In this document: one piece after another, positions 1 to 7,600 of the stretch
How the letters are laid out: every line of letters begins with the position of its first letter
How positions within the stretch are numbered: the first letter of the stretch is position 1
Assembly (NCBI RefSeq): GCF_039812505.1
Contig: NZ_JBDIAQ010000008.1
Coordinates: 1-52,364 of the forward strand
From: Intrasporangium_A sp039812505
Lineage (GTDB): Bacteria > Actinomycetota > Actinomycetes > Actinomycetales > Dermatophilaceae
Length of the DNA stretch: 52,364 bases
Direction of reading: 5' to 3'
Made by a program: the position numbers and the translations under genes
The notes under the pieces: model-generated
Databases searched by the model: none
Seen by the model: only the letters and a program-made list of their open reading frames with translations
What the model was told of the DNA's origin: nothing

Positions 1-4
1 CCCG

Positions 5-679
5 TCAGGGCGTGAAGACGCAGAACTCGTTGCCCTCCGGGTCGGCCAGGACGGTCCAGCCGATGTCGCCGTCGCCCTTGCGCCGCAAGAGGGTTGCGCC
101 GTGCCGCAACAGCCCGCCCAGGCTCTCGGAGCGTACGTCGACGTGGACCCGGTTCTTGGTCGTCTTGGCCTCAGGCACAGGGCTGAAAGTCACTGCCTCG
201 AAAGGCAGCCCGGGCACCCCCTCCACCCAGGAGAAGCCGCGGGGGTCGTCGCCGAGGTTCCCGCCGAGGATGCCCTGCCACCACGCCGCGACCCGGTGCG
301 CGTCCGCCGTGTCGCCGGTCACGTCCAGCACGAGCTCGTACGGCCGCTGCTGGAGCTGCTCCCGCACGAACGCGCAGAACAGCTGCCCGTCCGGGTCGCG
401 CAGGACCGTCCACCGTCTCATGTCGTCCACGACCTCTGCGCCCAGCGCGACGGCCTCGTCCACCGTGGCCACGTTGACGTCGAGGTGCAGCCGGTTCTTC
501 ACCGTGGTCGGCTCCGGCACCCGGTTGACCCAGACCCGGACGGCGTCGCCCTCACGCAGGCAGGCGTCCCCGTCGTCGAGCAGCTGCAGCTCCCACCCGA
601 GCAGGGGCGCCCAGAACGCGCCCTCGGCCCGCGGGTCGACCGCATCGAGGCAGAGGTCCTTGTAGGCGGCCAGTGGCAT
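5..679 (-). CDS. VOC-family (glyoxalase-like) two-domain protein
   Basis: About 224 residues. Two similar halves are visible, each starting with a hydrophobic strand (YKDLCLDAVD and YELVLDVTGD) and ending with WTVLxDPxGxxFCxF, the pattern of actinobacterial glyoxalase-like VOC proteins; KNRLHLDV in the first half is echoed by KNRVHVDV in the second. These folds bind metals or small ligands in enzymes such as dioxygenases and glyoxalases, but many members, probably including this one, have no known substrate. I chose the ATG at 679 because a TACCGT -10-like box ends seven bases before it, suggesting a leaderless transcript; a longer frame would add residues unlike the family. Transcribed away from the DoxX gene. 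Family assignment is confident, function unknown. Confidence 0.85.
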   Translation of the reverse strand: MPLAAYKDLCLDAVDPRAEGAFWAPLLGWELQLLDDGDACLREGDAVRVWVNRVPEPTTVKNRLHLDVNVATVDEAVALGAEVVDDMRRWTVLRDPDGQLFCAFVREQLQQRPYELVLDVTGDTADAHRVAAWWQGILGGNLGDDPRGFSWVEGVPGLPFEAVTFSPVPEAKTTKNRVHVDVRSESLGGLLRHGATLLRRKGDGDIGWTVLADPEGNEFCVFTP

Positions 680-685
680 CCGTCC

Positions 686-691
686 ACGGTA
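686..691 (-). promoter_or_regulatory. -10 box TACCGT for leaderless VOC transcript
   Basis: Read on the minus strand, TACCGT fits TAnnnT and its last base lies seven bases before the ATG, so transcription would start at or beside the A of the start codon. No convincing -35 is seen. One of at least seven genes here with this arrangement. Confidence 0.45.
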
Positions 692-741
692 ACGCGGCAG
701 TGCCGCGCGCACCGGTGCCGCGCAGATCACAGTCCCAGGAC

Positions 742-778
742 GTGACCACCCGAGGTCTTACTACTACACTTTGTAGTA
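742..778 (+). promoter_or_regulatory. Promoter with overlapping BlaI/MecI-like operator
   Basis: A perfect inverted repeat TACTACA-CTT-TGTAGTA lies at 762-778. It resembles operators of the BlaI/MecI/CopY winged-helix repressors, which have a TACA/TGTA core. A candidate promoter overlaps it: GTGACC at 742-747, a 17-base spacer, and TACACT at 765-770 inside the left arm. A bound dimer would block the -10. No blaI-like gene lies in this window, so the regulator would have to act from elsewhere. The repeat is seen directly; the regulator family is inferred. Confidence 0.6.
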
Positions 779-826
779 CCGGCAGGACCTGCCGGGAGGC
801 ACCGAGAAGTTCTGGAGATGAGAACG

Positions 827-1405
827 ATGGCCACCACCCACCCAGAGAACGTGACCCACAGTCGCAGCGTCGCCCACCTGACGGACGGGGCCGTGACCTT
901 CCAGGAGGAGGTCGTCCGGTCCGCCTGGGCGCGCCGCTTCCTCGGCGGTCTGCGGATCGTCCTGGGCTTCATGTTCCTGTGGCCCTTCCTCGACAAGCTC
1001 TTCGGGCTCGGCTACATGACCCCCGCCGCCAAGGCCTGGATCAACGGGGGCACGCCGGCCCAAGGCTTCATGACGCACGCGGAGGGCCCGTTCGCCGGCT
1101 TCTTCAAGTCGATCAGCGGCCCCTGGGCCGACTGGCTGTTCATGCTCGGGCTGCTCGGCATCGGGGTGGCCGTCCTCGCCGGCGCCGGCCTGAAGCTCGC
1201 CGCCTGGACCGGCGGCCTGCTCCTGCTCCTCATGTACCTGGCCGAGTTCCCCCTGGGCACGACGGGCGCGTACACCAACCCCATCTTCGACAGCCACTGG
1301 GTCGAGGGCCTGGGTCTCGCGGTGCTCGCCGCGACCTACGCCGGAGACACGTGGGGCGTCGGCAAGTGGTGGGGCCGCAAGGTCGGCAACGGCATCCTGC
1401 GGTGA
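827..1405 (+). CDS. DoxX-like integral membrane protein
   Basis: About 192 residues. After a polar N-terminus of roughly 35 residues come four hydrophobic segments: one around LGGLRIVLGFMFLWPFLD, one around WADWLFMLGLLGIGVAVLA, one around AAWTGGLLLLLMYLAEF, and a C-terminal one around GLGLAVLAATYAGD. This is the four-helix layout of DoxX/DoxD-like proteins; some relatives take part in thiosulfate:quinone oxidation or redox-stress membrane complexes, but the precise role here is unknown. The second ATG, at 827, is preferred because GGAG at 814-817 is well spaced from it and too close to the ATG at 818. Probably controlled by the BlaI-like operator just upstream. A 12-bp hairpin follows the gene. 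Confidence 0.75.
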   Translation: MATTHPENVTHSRSVAHLTDGAVTFQEEVVRSAWARRFLGGLRIVLGFMFLWPFLDKLFGLGYMTPAAKAWINGGTPAQGFMTHAEGPFAGFFKSISGPWADWLFMLGLLGIGVAVLAGAGLKLAAWTGGLLLLLMYLAEFPLGTTGAYTNPIFDSHWVEGLGLAVLAATYAGDTWGVGKWWGRKVGNGILR

Positions 1406-1449
1406 CCCGATAGGTGGCCGTCGGTCTCACCGAAGAGCCGCCCACCAGA

Positions 1450-1486
1450 CGGAGGGCGATCTGCTGAGGAGGCGGATCGCCCTCCG
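1450..1486 (+). terminator. Perfect 12-bp hairpin after the DoxX gene, no T-run
   Basis: CGGAGGGCGATC at 1450-1461 is exactly complementary to GATCGCCCTCCG at 1475-1486, with a 13-base loop. It lies 45 bases past the stop codon. There is no T tract, so it would be a hairpin-only terminator of the kind proposed for GC-rich actinobacteria. Confidence 0.5.
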
Positions 1487-1527
1487 ATCATGCGAGCGCA
1501 GCACCTACCACGGCAGCGGTATGCCGT

Positions 1528-1553
1528 TGGGCCCGGTCCTCGGACCGGGCCCA
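1528..1553 (+). terminator. Second GC-rich perfect hairpin
   Basis: TGGGCCCGGTC at 1528-1538 pairs perfectly with GACCGGGCCCA at 1543-1553 across a CTCG loop. Because it is symmetrical it could work in either direction. It may be a back-up terminator behind the hairpin at 1450. Confidence 0.45.
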
Positions 1554-1748
1554 CTTCTCGTGGTGCCGGGTGAGCCGCCGGCCCGACGGGAACCGTCCTC
1601 GGCGCACACCGGCCCGTCGGCGCACACCGGCCCTGGCGCACACTGGGTGCGTGGCGACCACATCCACCGGGGCACGCGCCGGCCACGGCCCACGACAAGC
1701 GCCCCCGCCCCGCGGGCTGGGCGGTGCGGTCCCTCCCGGCCCACGAAG

Positions 1749-1754
1749 TAGGCT
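1749..1754 (+). promoter_or_regulatory. -10 box TAGGCT for the small membrane protein gene
   Basis: TAGGCT ends eight bases before the GTG at 1762, which predicts a leaderless mRNA. This box supports choosing the GTG start. No -35 is recognised. Confidence 0.45.
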
Positions 1755-1761
1755 GCGCCCC

Positions 1762-2124
1762 GTGTTCGCACCCCTCACCGTGGCGATCCTGATCGCCTGC
1801 GCGGTGCTGTTCCTGCTGGCCGCCCACCACCTGTGGCGCGACCGGGTGGTCGACGACCCGATCATGGTCGTGAGCGGCCTGGTCGAGCTGGCCCTGCTGG
1901 CCCAGCTGGTCGTCGGCGTGACGCGGTCAGGGTCCATCCAGGACGGCTCGGAACGGGCCACCTACCTCGCCTACCTCCTGACGGTCCTGGTCGTCCTGCC
2001 CGTCGCGATCTTCATCGCCATCAAGGAACGGTCGCGGTGGGCCATGGGAGTCGTGCTGGGCGCCGCGGTCGTGGTCGCCATCCTCGTCGCCCGCATCCTG
2101 CAGATCTGGCAGCTCAATGTCTGA
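1762..2124 (+). CDS. Small integral membrane protein (four helices), unknown function
   Basis: About 120 residues starting at GTG 1762. Four hydrophobic segments fill nearly the whole protein: FAPLTVAILIACAVLFLLAA, then MVVSGLVELALLAQLVVGV, then YLLTVLVVLPVAIFIAI, and WAMGVVLGAAVVVAILVA, separated by short charged loops. I recognise no named family; actinobacterial genomes often carry similar hypothetical proteins. Its stop overlaps the start of the next membrane protein gene by eight bases, so the two are probably translated together and may form one complex. Upstream in-frame sequence is rich in Arg, Pro and Thr and unlikely to be coding. The start is supported by the -10 box at 1749. Confidence 0.75.
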   Translation: MFAPLTVAILIACAVLFLLAAHHLWRDRVVDDPIMVVSGLVELALLAQLVVGVTRSGSIQDGSERATYLAYLLTVLVVLPVAIFIAIKERSRWAMGVVLGAAVVVAILVARILQIWQLNV

Positions 2125-2596
2125 ACCCACCCGCCCCTTCCCCGACCGGGCCCCGGACCACGGCGTCCCGGCCACCACCGACGACCACACGGGTCACGGA
2201 GCAGGCCGGCTGCTGGTGGCCGTGTACGGGCTGCTCGCGCTGGCCGCCACCGGGCGCTCCGTGCTGCAGATCGCCCTCTACTTCGACCGGGCACCGGTCG
2301 CCTACCTGCTGTCGGCGCTCGCCGCCGCGATCTACATCGTCGCGACCGTCGGCCTCGCCAGGGGAAGCCGCACCTCGGTCCGCGTCGCGACGATCGCCGT
2401 CTCGCTCGAGCTGCTCGGGGTCCTGGTCGTCGGGGCCATCTCGTACGCGATACCCGAGGCGTTCCCGGACAAGACCGTGTGGTCGCACTTCGGGCAGGGC
2501 TACGGCTATGTCCCCCTCGTGCTGCCCTTCCTGGGCCTGTGGTGGATCTGGCGACACCGGGCGCTCGTCACCGGTCCCGCCGAGGCGCCTCGGTAG
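2117..2596 (+). CDS. Integral membrane protein, unknown function
   Basis: 159 residues. A polar N-terminal tail of about 30 residues (MSEPTRPFPDRAPDHG...) is followed by four hydrophobic helices: LLVAVYGLLALAATGRSV, VAYLLSALAAAIYIVATV, VATIAVSLELLGVLVVGAI and VPLVLPFLGLWWIWRH. The gene starts inside the end of the preceding membrane protein gene (8-base overlap), indicating translational coupling and probably a shared role. No motif points to a transporter or enzyme. The FemX-like gene starts nine bases after the stop but appears to have its own -10 box. Confidence 0.75.
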   Translation: MSEPTRPFPDRAPDHGVPATTDDHTGHGAGRLLVAVYGLLALAATGRSVLQIALYFDRAPVAYLLSALAAAIYIVATVGLARGSRTSVRVATIAVSLELLGVLVVGAISYAIPEAFPDKTVWSHFGQGYGYVPLVLPFLGLWWIWRHRALVTGPAEAPR

Positions 2597-2599
2597 GGT
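2594..2599 (+). promoter_or_regulatory. -10 box TAGGGT for the FemX-like gene
   Basis: TAGGGT ends seven bases before the ATG at 2606 and overlaps the stop codon of the preceding gene (TAG at 2594-2596). The spacing predicts a leaderless transcript for the FemX-like gene inside an apparently continuous gene row. Confidence 0.4.
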
Positions 2600-2605
2600 T
2601 CAGCC

Positions 2606-3847
2606 ATGAGCAGCGCCGACCGGAGCACCGACCCGAACCAGGGCGCGAGCCGGCCCGCACCCCCCGCGCCGAACGGCCCGTTCACCGTGCGCCCCGTCAC
2701 CCCGGAGCAGCTCGCCACCGCCGTCGTCGACCTCGGCGGCAGCTTCCTGCAGACCCCGGCCTGGGGCCGGACCAAGCCGGGCTGGCGCCAGACCACGCTC
2801 GGCTGGTTCGACCCGTCCGACACTCTCGTCGGTGCCGGGCTCGTGCTGTCCCGGCATCTGCCCCGCCTGGGCCGGTCGTTCGCCTACCTGCCCGAGGGCC
2901 CGGCACTGCCGTGGGAGCAGGTGGCCGAGGGCCCCTCGGCCTGGCTCGACCCGCTGGTCGACTGGGCCAGGCAGGACCGGGCCTTCGCGCTGCGCCTCGG
3001 CTTCCCGGTCGCCTCGCGCCGGTGGGCGCCCGACCCGGTCAAGAAGCAGATCGGCGAGGGCGGGCTGATGTCCTTCACCGACCTGCCACCCACGTCCGAC
3101 AGCCCGGCCGCGCGCCGGCTCGAACGCTGGCTCGACGAGCGCGACTGGCGGCCGATCGGGTGGGGCAACACCGCCGCGGTCGGCCAGCCCCGCTACGTCT
3201 GCATCGTCGACCTCCAGGGCCGCACGCCCGAGCAGGTCCTCAAGGGCATGAACCAGCAGTGGCGCCGCAACATCAAGAAGGCGGCCAAGGCCGGCGTCGA
3301 GGTGCGCACCACCGGCCTCGAGGGCGTCGCCACCTTCCACGACCTCTACGCCGAGACGGCCGTGCGCGACCGGTTCTTCCCGCGGGCGCGGTCCTACTTC
3401 GAGCAGATGGTGCGCGCCTTCGGCGACCGCGAGCACGACCGGATCAGTGCCCACGTCTACGAGGCGCACGTCGGCGGCGACGTGCTCGCCTCCGCGCTGA
3501 TGGTCCGCGTCGGCGACATGTTCTCCTACCTGTACGGCGGCTCCACCAGCCGCAACCGTGAGGCCCGCGCCTCCAACGCCCTGCAGTGGCAGGCGATCCA
3601 GGACGCGCTGGAGACCGGCTGCACGGCATACGACCTGCGCGGGTTCAACACCTCGCTCGGGGCGACCTCGCCGCTGACCGGGCTGCTGCTGTTCAAGCTC
3701 GGCGCGGGCGCCGACGTCGTGGAGTACGTCGGGGAGCGCGAGCTCGTGCTGAGCCGCTTCTGGCACACCGCGTTCGAGAAGGCGATGGCGCTGCGCGTGG
3801 CGGTCAACAACCGGCGCGCGGGCGCCAACACCGAGTCCGACGTCTGA
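2606..3847 (+). CDS. FemX/FemAB-family peptidoglycan branching aminoacyltransferase
   Basis: 413 residues, the usual length of FemABX proteins, which transfer an amino acid from aminoacyl-tRNA to the lipid II stem peptide at the inner membrane face. Two GNAT-like halves are recognisable: an N-terminal one with FLQTPAWGRTKPGW and SFAYLPEGPA, and a C-terminal one with the family pattern NQQWRRNIKKAAKAGVEV, the RDRFFPRARSYFEQM stretch, SYLYGGSTSRNREARASNALQW and YDLRGFNTSLG. The pattern of NIKKA followed by YxxGGS is characteristic. The residue transferred cannot be read from sequence; in Streptomyces FemX adds glycine to diaminopimelate. Family very likely, substrate unknown. Converges with the next gene, separated by 21 bases. 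Confidence 0.88.
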   Translation: MSSADRSTDPNQGASRPAPPAPNGPFTVRPVTPEQLATAVVDLGGSFLQTPAWGRTKPGWRQTTLGWFDPSDTLVGAGLVLSRHLPRLGRSFAYLPEGPALPWEQVAEGPSAWLDPLVDWARQDRAFALRLGFPVASRRWAPDPVKKQIGEGGLMSFTDLPPTSDSPAARRLERWLDERDWRPIGWGNTAAVGQPRYVCIVDLQGRTPEQVLKGMNQQWRRNIKKAAKAGVEVRTTGLEGVATFHDLYAETAVRDRFFPRARSYFEQMVRAFGDREHDRISAHVYEAHVGGDVLASALMVRVGDMFSYLYGGSTSRNREARASNALQWQAIQDALETGCTAYDLRGFNTSLGATSPLTGLLLFKLGAGADVVEYVGERELVLSRFWHTAFEKAMALRVAVNNRRAGANTESDV

Positions 3848-3868
3848 GCAACGGCCAGGTCGAGACGA

Positions 3869-4531
3869 TCAGGGGCTGGCCGGCACGGTGCAGCTCACCC
3901 GGCCGTTGCCCGTCGCGACCGCGACCAGGTCGGATCCGACGTAGACGCGGCACTGCACCTGACCACGCACGGAGCCGTCGGACACCGTGACAGTCAGCTC
4001 GTCAGCCGGGTCGCTACGGGTCAGCTGCCAAGCACGGGGGAGTGGCCGGTCGGGTTCGACCGCCGTCGCTCCTTGCGCGGTCGTGACCTCGATCGTGGCC
4101 TTCGGGTCGCCCCCGACGACCTCGAGACGGAAATGGGTCGTCCCCGGCGGCACGAGGGACACGGCCGCGTCGTCCGCGACGAGGCTGGAGTTCGGCGCCT
4201 TGGGATCGGGCGTGAGCTCGACGTGCCCGGCCTCGGCCTGCTGTGCGACCGAGGTGCCGTCGCCCATCCCACCCGACATGCCCATGTCGCGGTGCCCGGG
4301 CGAGACCAGCCCGCCCAGCACGAGGGCGGCCACGACGGCCCACCAGATCCCGGCCCGGCGGCGCCGGGACGTGGCCCGCCGTACCGGGGGAGGCGGTGGC
4401 GGTGGGGGCGGTGCGCTGCGCCGGGGCGGCGCCGGTGCCCACCAGCTCTCCGGCGGCGGCGCTGCCGGGTCGTCGGGGAAGGCGACGTGCCGGTCGTGCT
4501 CGGGGTCCGGGACCTCCGGTCGAGAGCCCAT
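3869..4531 (-). CDS. MmpS-like membrane-anchored protein with proline-rich N-terminus
   Basis: 220 residues. The cytoplasmic N-terminus is rich in proline, with an unbroken run of nine, followed by basic residues (RRATSRRRR) and one transmembrane helix (AGIWWAVVAALVLGGLVS). The rest would be outside the membrane. Its last 90 residues (from THFRLEVVGGDPKATIEV through RGQVQCRVYVGSDLVAVATGNGRVSC) have the beta-rich pattern of the MmpS C-terminal domain, including the paired cysteines in QCRVYV and RVSCTV. MmpS proteins assist MmpL lipid exporters in mycobacteria, but no mmpL gene is visible here, so the similarity says more about fold than function. Start supported by GGAGG before the ATG. Divergent from hrpA. 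Confidence 0.65.
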   Translation of the reverse strand: MGSRPEVPDPEHDRHVAFPDDPAAPPPESWWAPAPPRRSAPPPPPPPPPVRRATSRRRRAGIWWAVVAALVLGGLVSPGHRDMGMSGGMGDGTSVAQQAEAGHVELTPDPKAPNSSLVADDAAVSLVPPGTTHFRLEVVGGDPKATIEVTTAQGATAVEPDRPLPRAWQLTRSDPADELTVTVSDGSVRGQVQCRVYVGSDLVAVATGNGRVSCTVPASP

Positions 4532-4629
4532 CTCGCCTCCAGCCTGCCCGCTCGCCTGTTCCTACCCGTCCAGTCTCTCCCCCGGTGCCACGGGCCACAA
4601 ACCCGTTCGGCCGCCCGCACCCGGGCATC

Positions 4630-4635
4630 TATCCT
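4630..4635 (+). promoter_or_regulatory. -10 box TATCCT for hrpA
   Basis: TATCCT ends eight bases before the hrpA ATG at 4643, with no Shine-Dalgarno between, predicting a leaderless hrpA mRNA. It also supports this start over the long in-frame extension upstream. Confidence 0.45.
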
Positions 4636-4642
4636 GTCGCCC

Positions 4643-7600
4643 ATGCCCGAGCAGCCCGCGTCCGCCCCGTCGCGCGCACGCCGCTCCCGCCGGGGCCGCC
4701 CTCGCCGGGGCCGGATGCCGCCCACACCGGAGCAGCGCGCCGCGCGCCGCGCGCACCGGGCCGGCCTCGTCCCCCCGATCACCTACCCCGAGCAGCTCCC
4801 GGTCGTCGAGCACCGCGAAGCGCTCGCCGAGGTCATCCGCGAGCACCAGGTCGTCGTCATCGCGGGCGAGACCGGGTCGGGCAAGACGACGCAGCTGCCC
4901 AAGATCTGCCTCGAGCTCGGCCGTGGCCTCGACGGGATGATCGGGCACACCCAGCCGCGCCGCATCGCCGCCCGGGCCGTCGCCGAACGGCTCAGCGAGG
5001 AGCTCGACGTGCAGCTGGGGACCGCCGTCGGCTACCAGGTGCGCTTCGCCGACCACTCCGGCCCCGACACGCTCGTCAAGGTGATGACCGACGGGATCCT
5101 GCTCGCCGAGCTGCCGCAGGACCCGGACCTGCGCCGCTACGACACCCTGATCATCGACGAGGCCCACGAGCGCAGCCTCAACATCGACTTCATCCTCGGC
5201 TACCTCGCGCAGCTGCTCCCACGCCGGCCCGACCTGAAGGTGATCATCACCTCCGCGACGATCGACCCGGAGCGCTTCGCCGCGCACTTCGCCGCCGCCG
5301 ACGGCACACCTGCGCCGGTCGTCGAGGTGTCCGGGCGCACCTACCCCGTCGAGGTGCGCTACCGGCCGCTGGTCGACCCCGACCGTCCCGAACGTGACGA
5401 GCAGGACCTCATGACCGGGATCTGCGAGGCGGTCCTCGAGCTGTGGACCGAGCGGCACTCCGGCCCGAGCAGCGACATCCTGGTCTTCCTGTCCGGCGAA
5501 CGCGAGATCAAGGACGCCGCCGATGCCATCGGTGGGCTGAGGCTGCCGGCCACCGAGGTGCTGCCGCTCTACGGGCGGCTCTCCGCGGCCGAGCAGCACC
5601 GGGTCTTCGCCCCGCACTCCGGCCGGCGGATCGTGCTGGCCACCAACGTCGCCGAGACCTCCCTGACCGTGCCCGGGATCCGCTACGTAATCGACAGCGG
5701 GACGGCCCGGATCTCGCGCTACAGCCAGCGGCTGAAGGTCCAGCGACTGCCCATCGAGCCGATCAGCCAGGCCTCGGCGAACCAGCGGTCCGGCCGGTGC
5801 GGCCGGCTCTCCGAGGGCGTCGCGGTGCGGCTCTACTCGCAGGAGGACCTCGAGTCCCGACCGGAGTACACCGACCCCGAGATCCTGCGCACCAGCCTGG
5901 CCGCGGTGATCCTGCAGATGAGCGCGCTGGGCCTGGGCGACGTGGCGGCCTTCCCCTTCATCGACCCGCCCGACTCCCGTCAGGTCACCGACGGGGTCCG
6001 GCTCCTGCAGGAGCTGCAGGCCTTCGCCGGCGAGGACGGCGACCGGCCCCGTCGGGCCGGGGCGCGACGGGCGTCCCGGCGGCTGACGCCATACGGACAC
6101 ACCATGGCGCGGCTGCCGATCGACCCGCGGCACGCGCGGATGGTCATCGAGGCGGACCGGCGAGGCGTGCTGCGCGAGGTGCTGGTCATCGTCGCGGCGC
6201 TGTCGATCCAGGACCCGCGCGAGCGCCCGCAGGACAAGCAGGAGCTGGCCAACGCGGCCCACAAGCGGTTCCAGGACGAGCACTCCGACTTCGTGACCTG
6301 GCTCAACCTCTGGGGCCACCTCCGGGAACAGCAGAAGGCGCTGTCCTCCAGCGCGTTCCGGCGCCTGTGCAAGGCCGAGTTCCTGCACTACCTGCGCGTG
6401 CGCGAGTGGCAGGACCTGCACACCCAGGTCAAGCAGGCGGCCAAGCGCGCCGGTCTCGACGTGACGCGGGGGAGCCGGCACGGGCAGCTCGACGCCGATG
6501 CCGTCCACCAGGCGCTGCTCGCCGGGCTGCTGTCGCACGTCGGGGTCCGCGACGAGCAGCGTCGCGAGTACCTCGGCGCCCGCGGTGCCCGCTTCGGCAT
6601 CTCGCCCGGGTCCACGCTGTTCCGCAGGCAGCCGCAGTTCGTGATGGCCGAGGAGCTCGTCGAGACCACCCGCCTCTGGGCCCGGATGGCCGCCCGGATC
6701 GACCCCGCCTGGGCGGAGGAGCTGGGTGCACACCTCGTCAAGCGACAGCACTCCGAACCGCGCTGGTCGGCCCGGCGCGGGTCGGCGGTGGCGACCGAAC
6801 GGGTCACGCTGTACGGGGTGCCCCTCGTCGTCGGGCGGACCGTCGGCCTCGGCACGATCGACCCGGCCCTGGCCCGTGACCTGTTCATCCGGCACGCGCT
6901 GGTCGAGGGCGACTGGAGCAGCCGGCACGCCTTCCGGGCGGACAACGCCGCCCTGCTCGAACGCCTCGGGAAGCTCGAGGCCAGGACGCGCCGGCGCGAC
7001 CTAGTCGTCGACGACAACGCGCTGGTCGCCTTCTACGACCAGCGCATCCCCGCCTCGGTGGTCTCGGGCCGGCACTTCGACACGTGGTGGAAGAAGGCGC
7101 GCCGGCACGACCCCGACCTGCTCACCTTCACCGAGGACCTGCTCCTGCGGGAGGCCGCCGGCACCGTCGTCGGTGCCGACTACCCGACGACCTGGCAGCA
7201 GGGTGAGCACGCCCTGACGGTGACCTACCGGTTCGAGCCCGGGTCGCCCCAGGACGGCGCCACCGTGCACATCCCCGTCGAGCACCTCAACCAGGTGATC
7301 TCGGCCGGCTTCGACTGGCAGGTGCCGGGCTTCCGCGAGGACCTCGTCACGGCCCTGATCCGCTCGCTGCCCAAGCAGGTCCGGCGCGGACTGGTCCCGG
7401 CGCCCGACCACGCCCATGCGGTGCTGCCGGAGCTCGACCCCTCGTCGGGGCCGCTGACCGAGGCGCTCGCGGCCGCGCTGCGGCGGCATACCGGGGTGGC
7501 CGTGTCCGCCGCCGACTTCCAGTGGGACAGGGTGGCCGACCACCTGCGGATCGGCTTCTCCGTGGACCGCCCGGACGGCACCCCGATCGCGACGGGCAAG

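Larger units (their letters stand above)
1406..1761. other. Intergenic region with two hairpins and a short tandem repeat
   Basis: No credible gene is seen in these 356 bases. They hold two strong inverted repeats (1450-1486 and 1528-1553, listed separately), a short tandem repeat at 1601-1643 in which GGCGCACACCGGCCC occurs twice in a row followed by a partial third copy, and a -10-like box at the right end for the next gene. Confidence 0.7.

Noticed and set aside
1601..1643. Possible CRISPR-like repeat
   Set aside because: Only two full units, no spacers of even size, and no cas genes in the window.
4383..4410. Poly-proline run in the MmpS-like gene as a frameshift or error site
   Set aside because: The frame is intact on both sides and proline-rich cytoplasmic tails are common in such proteins.
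4073..4642. In-frame N-terminal extension of hrpA
   Set aside because: Antisense to the MmpS-like gene, no conserved residues, and the -10 box at 4630 fits the ATG at 4643.
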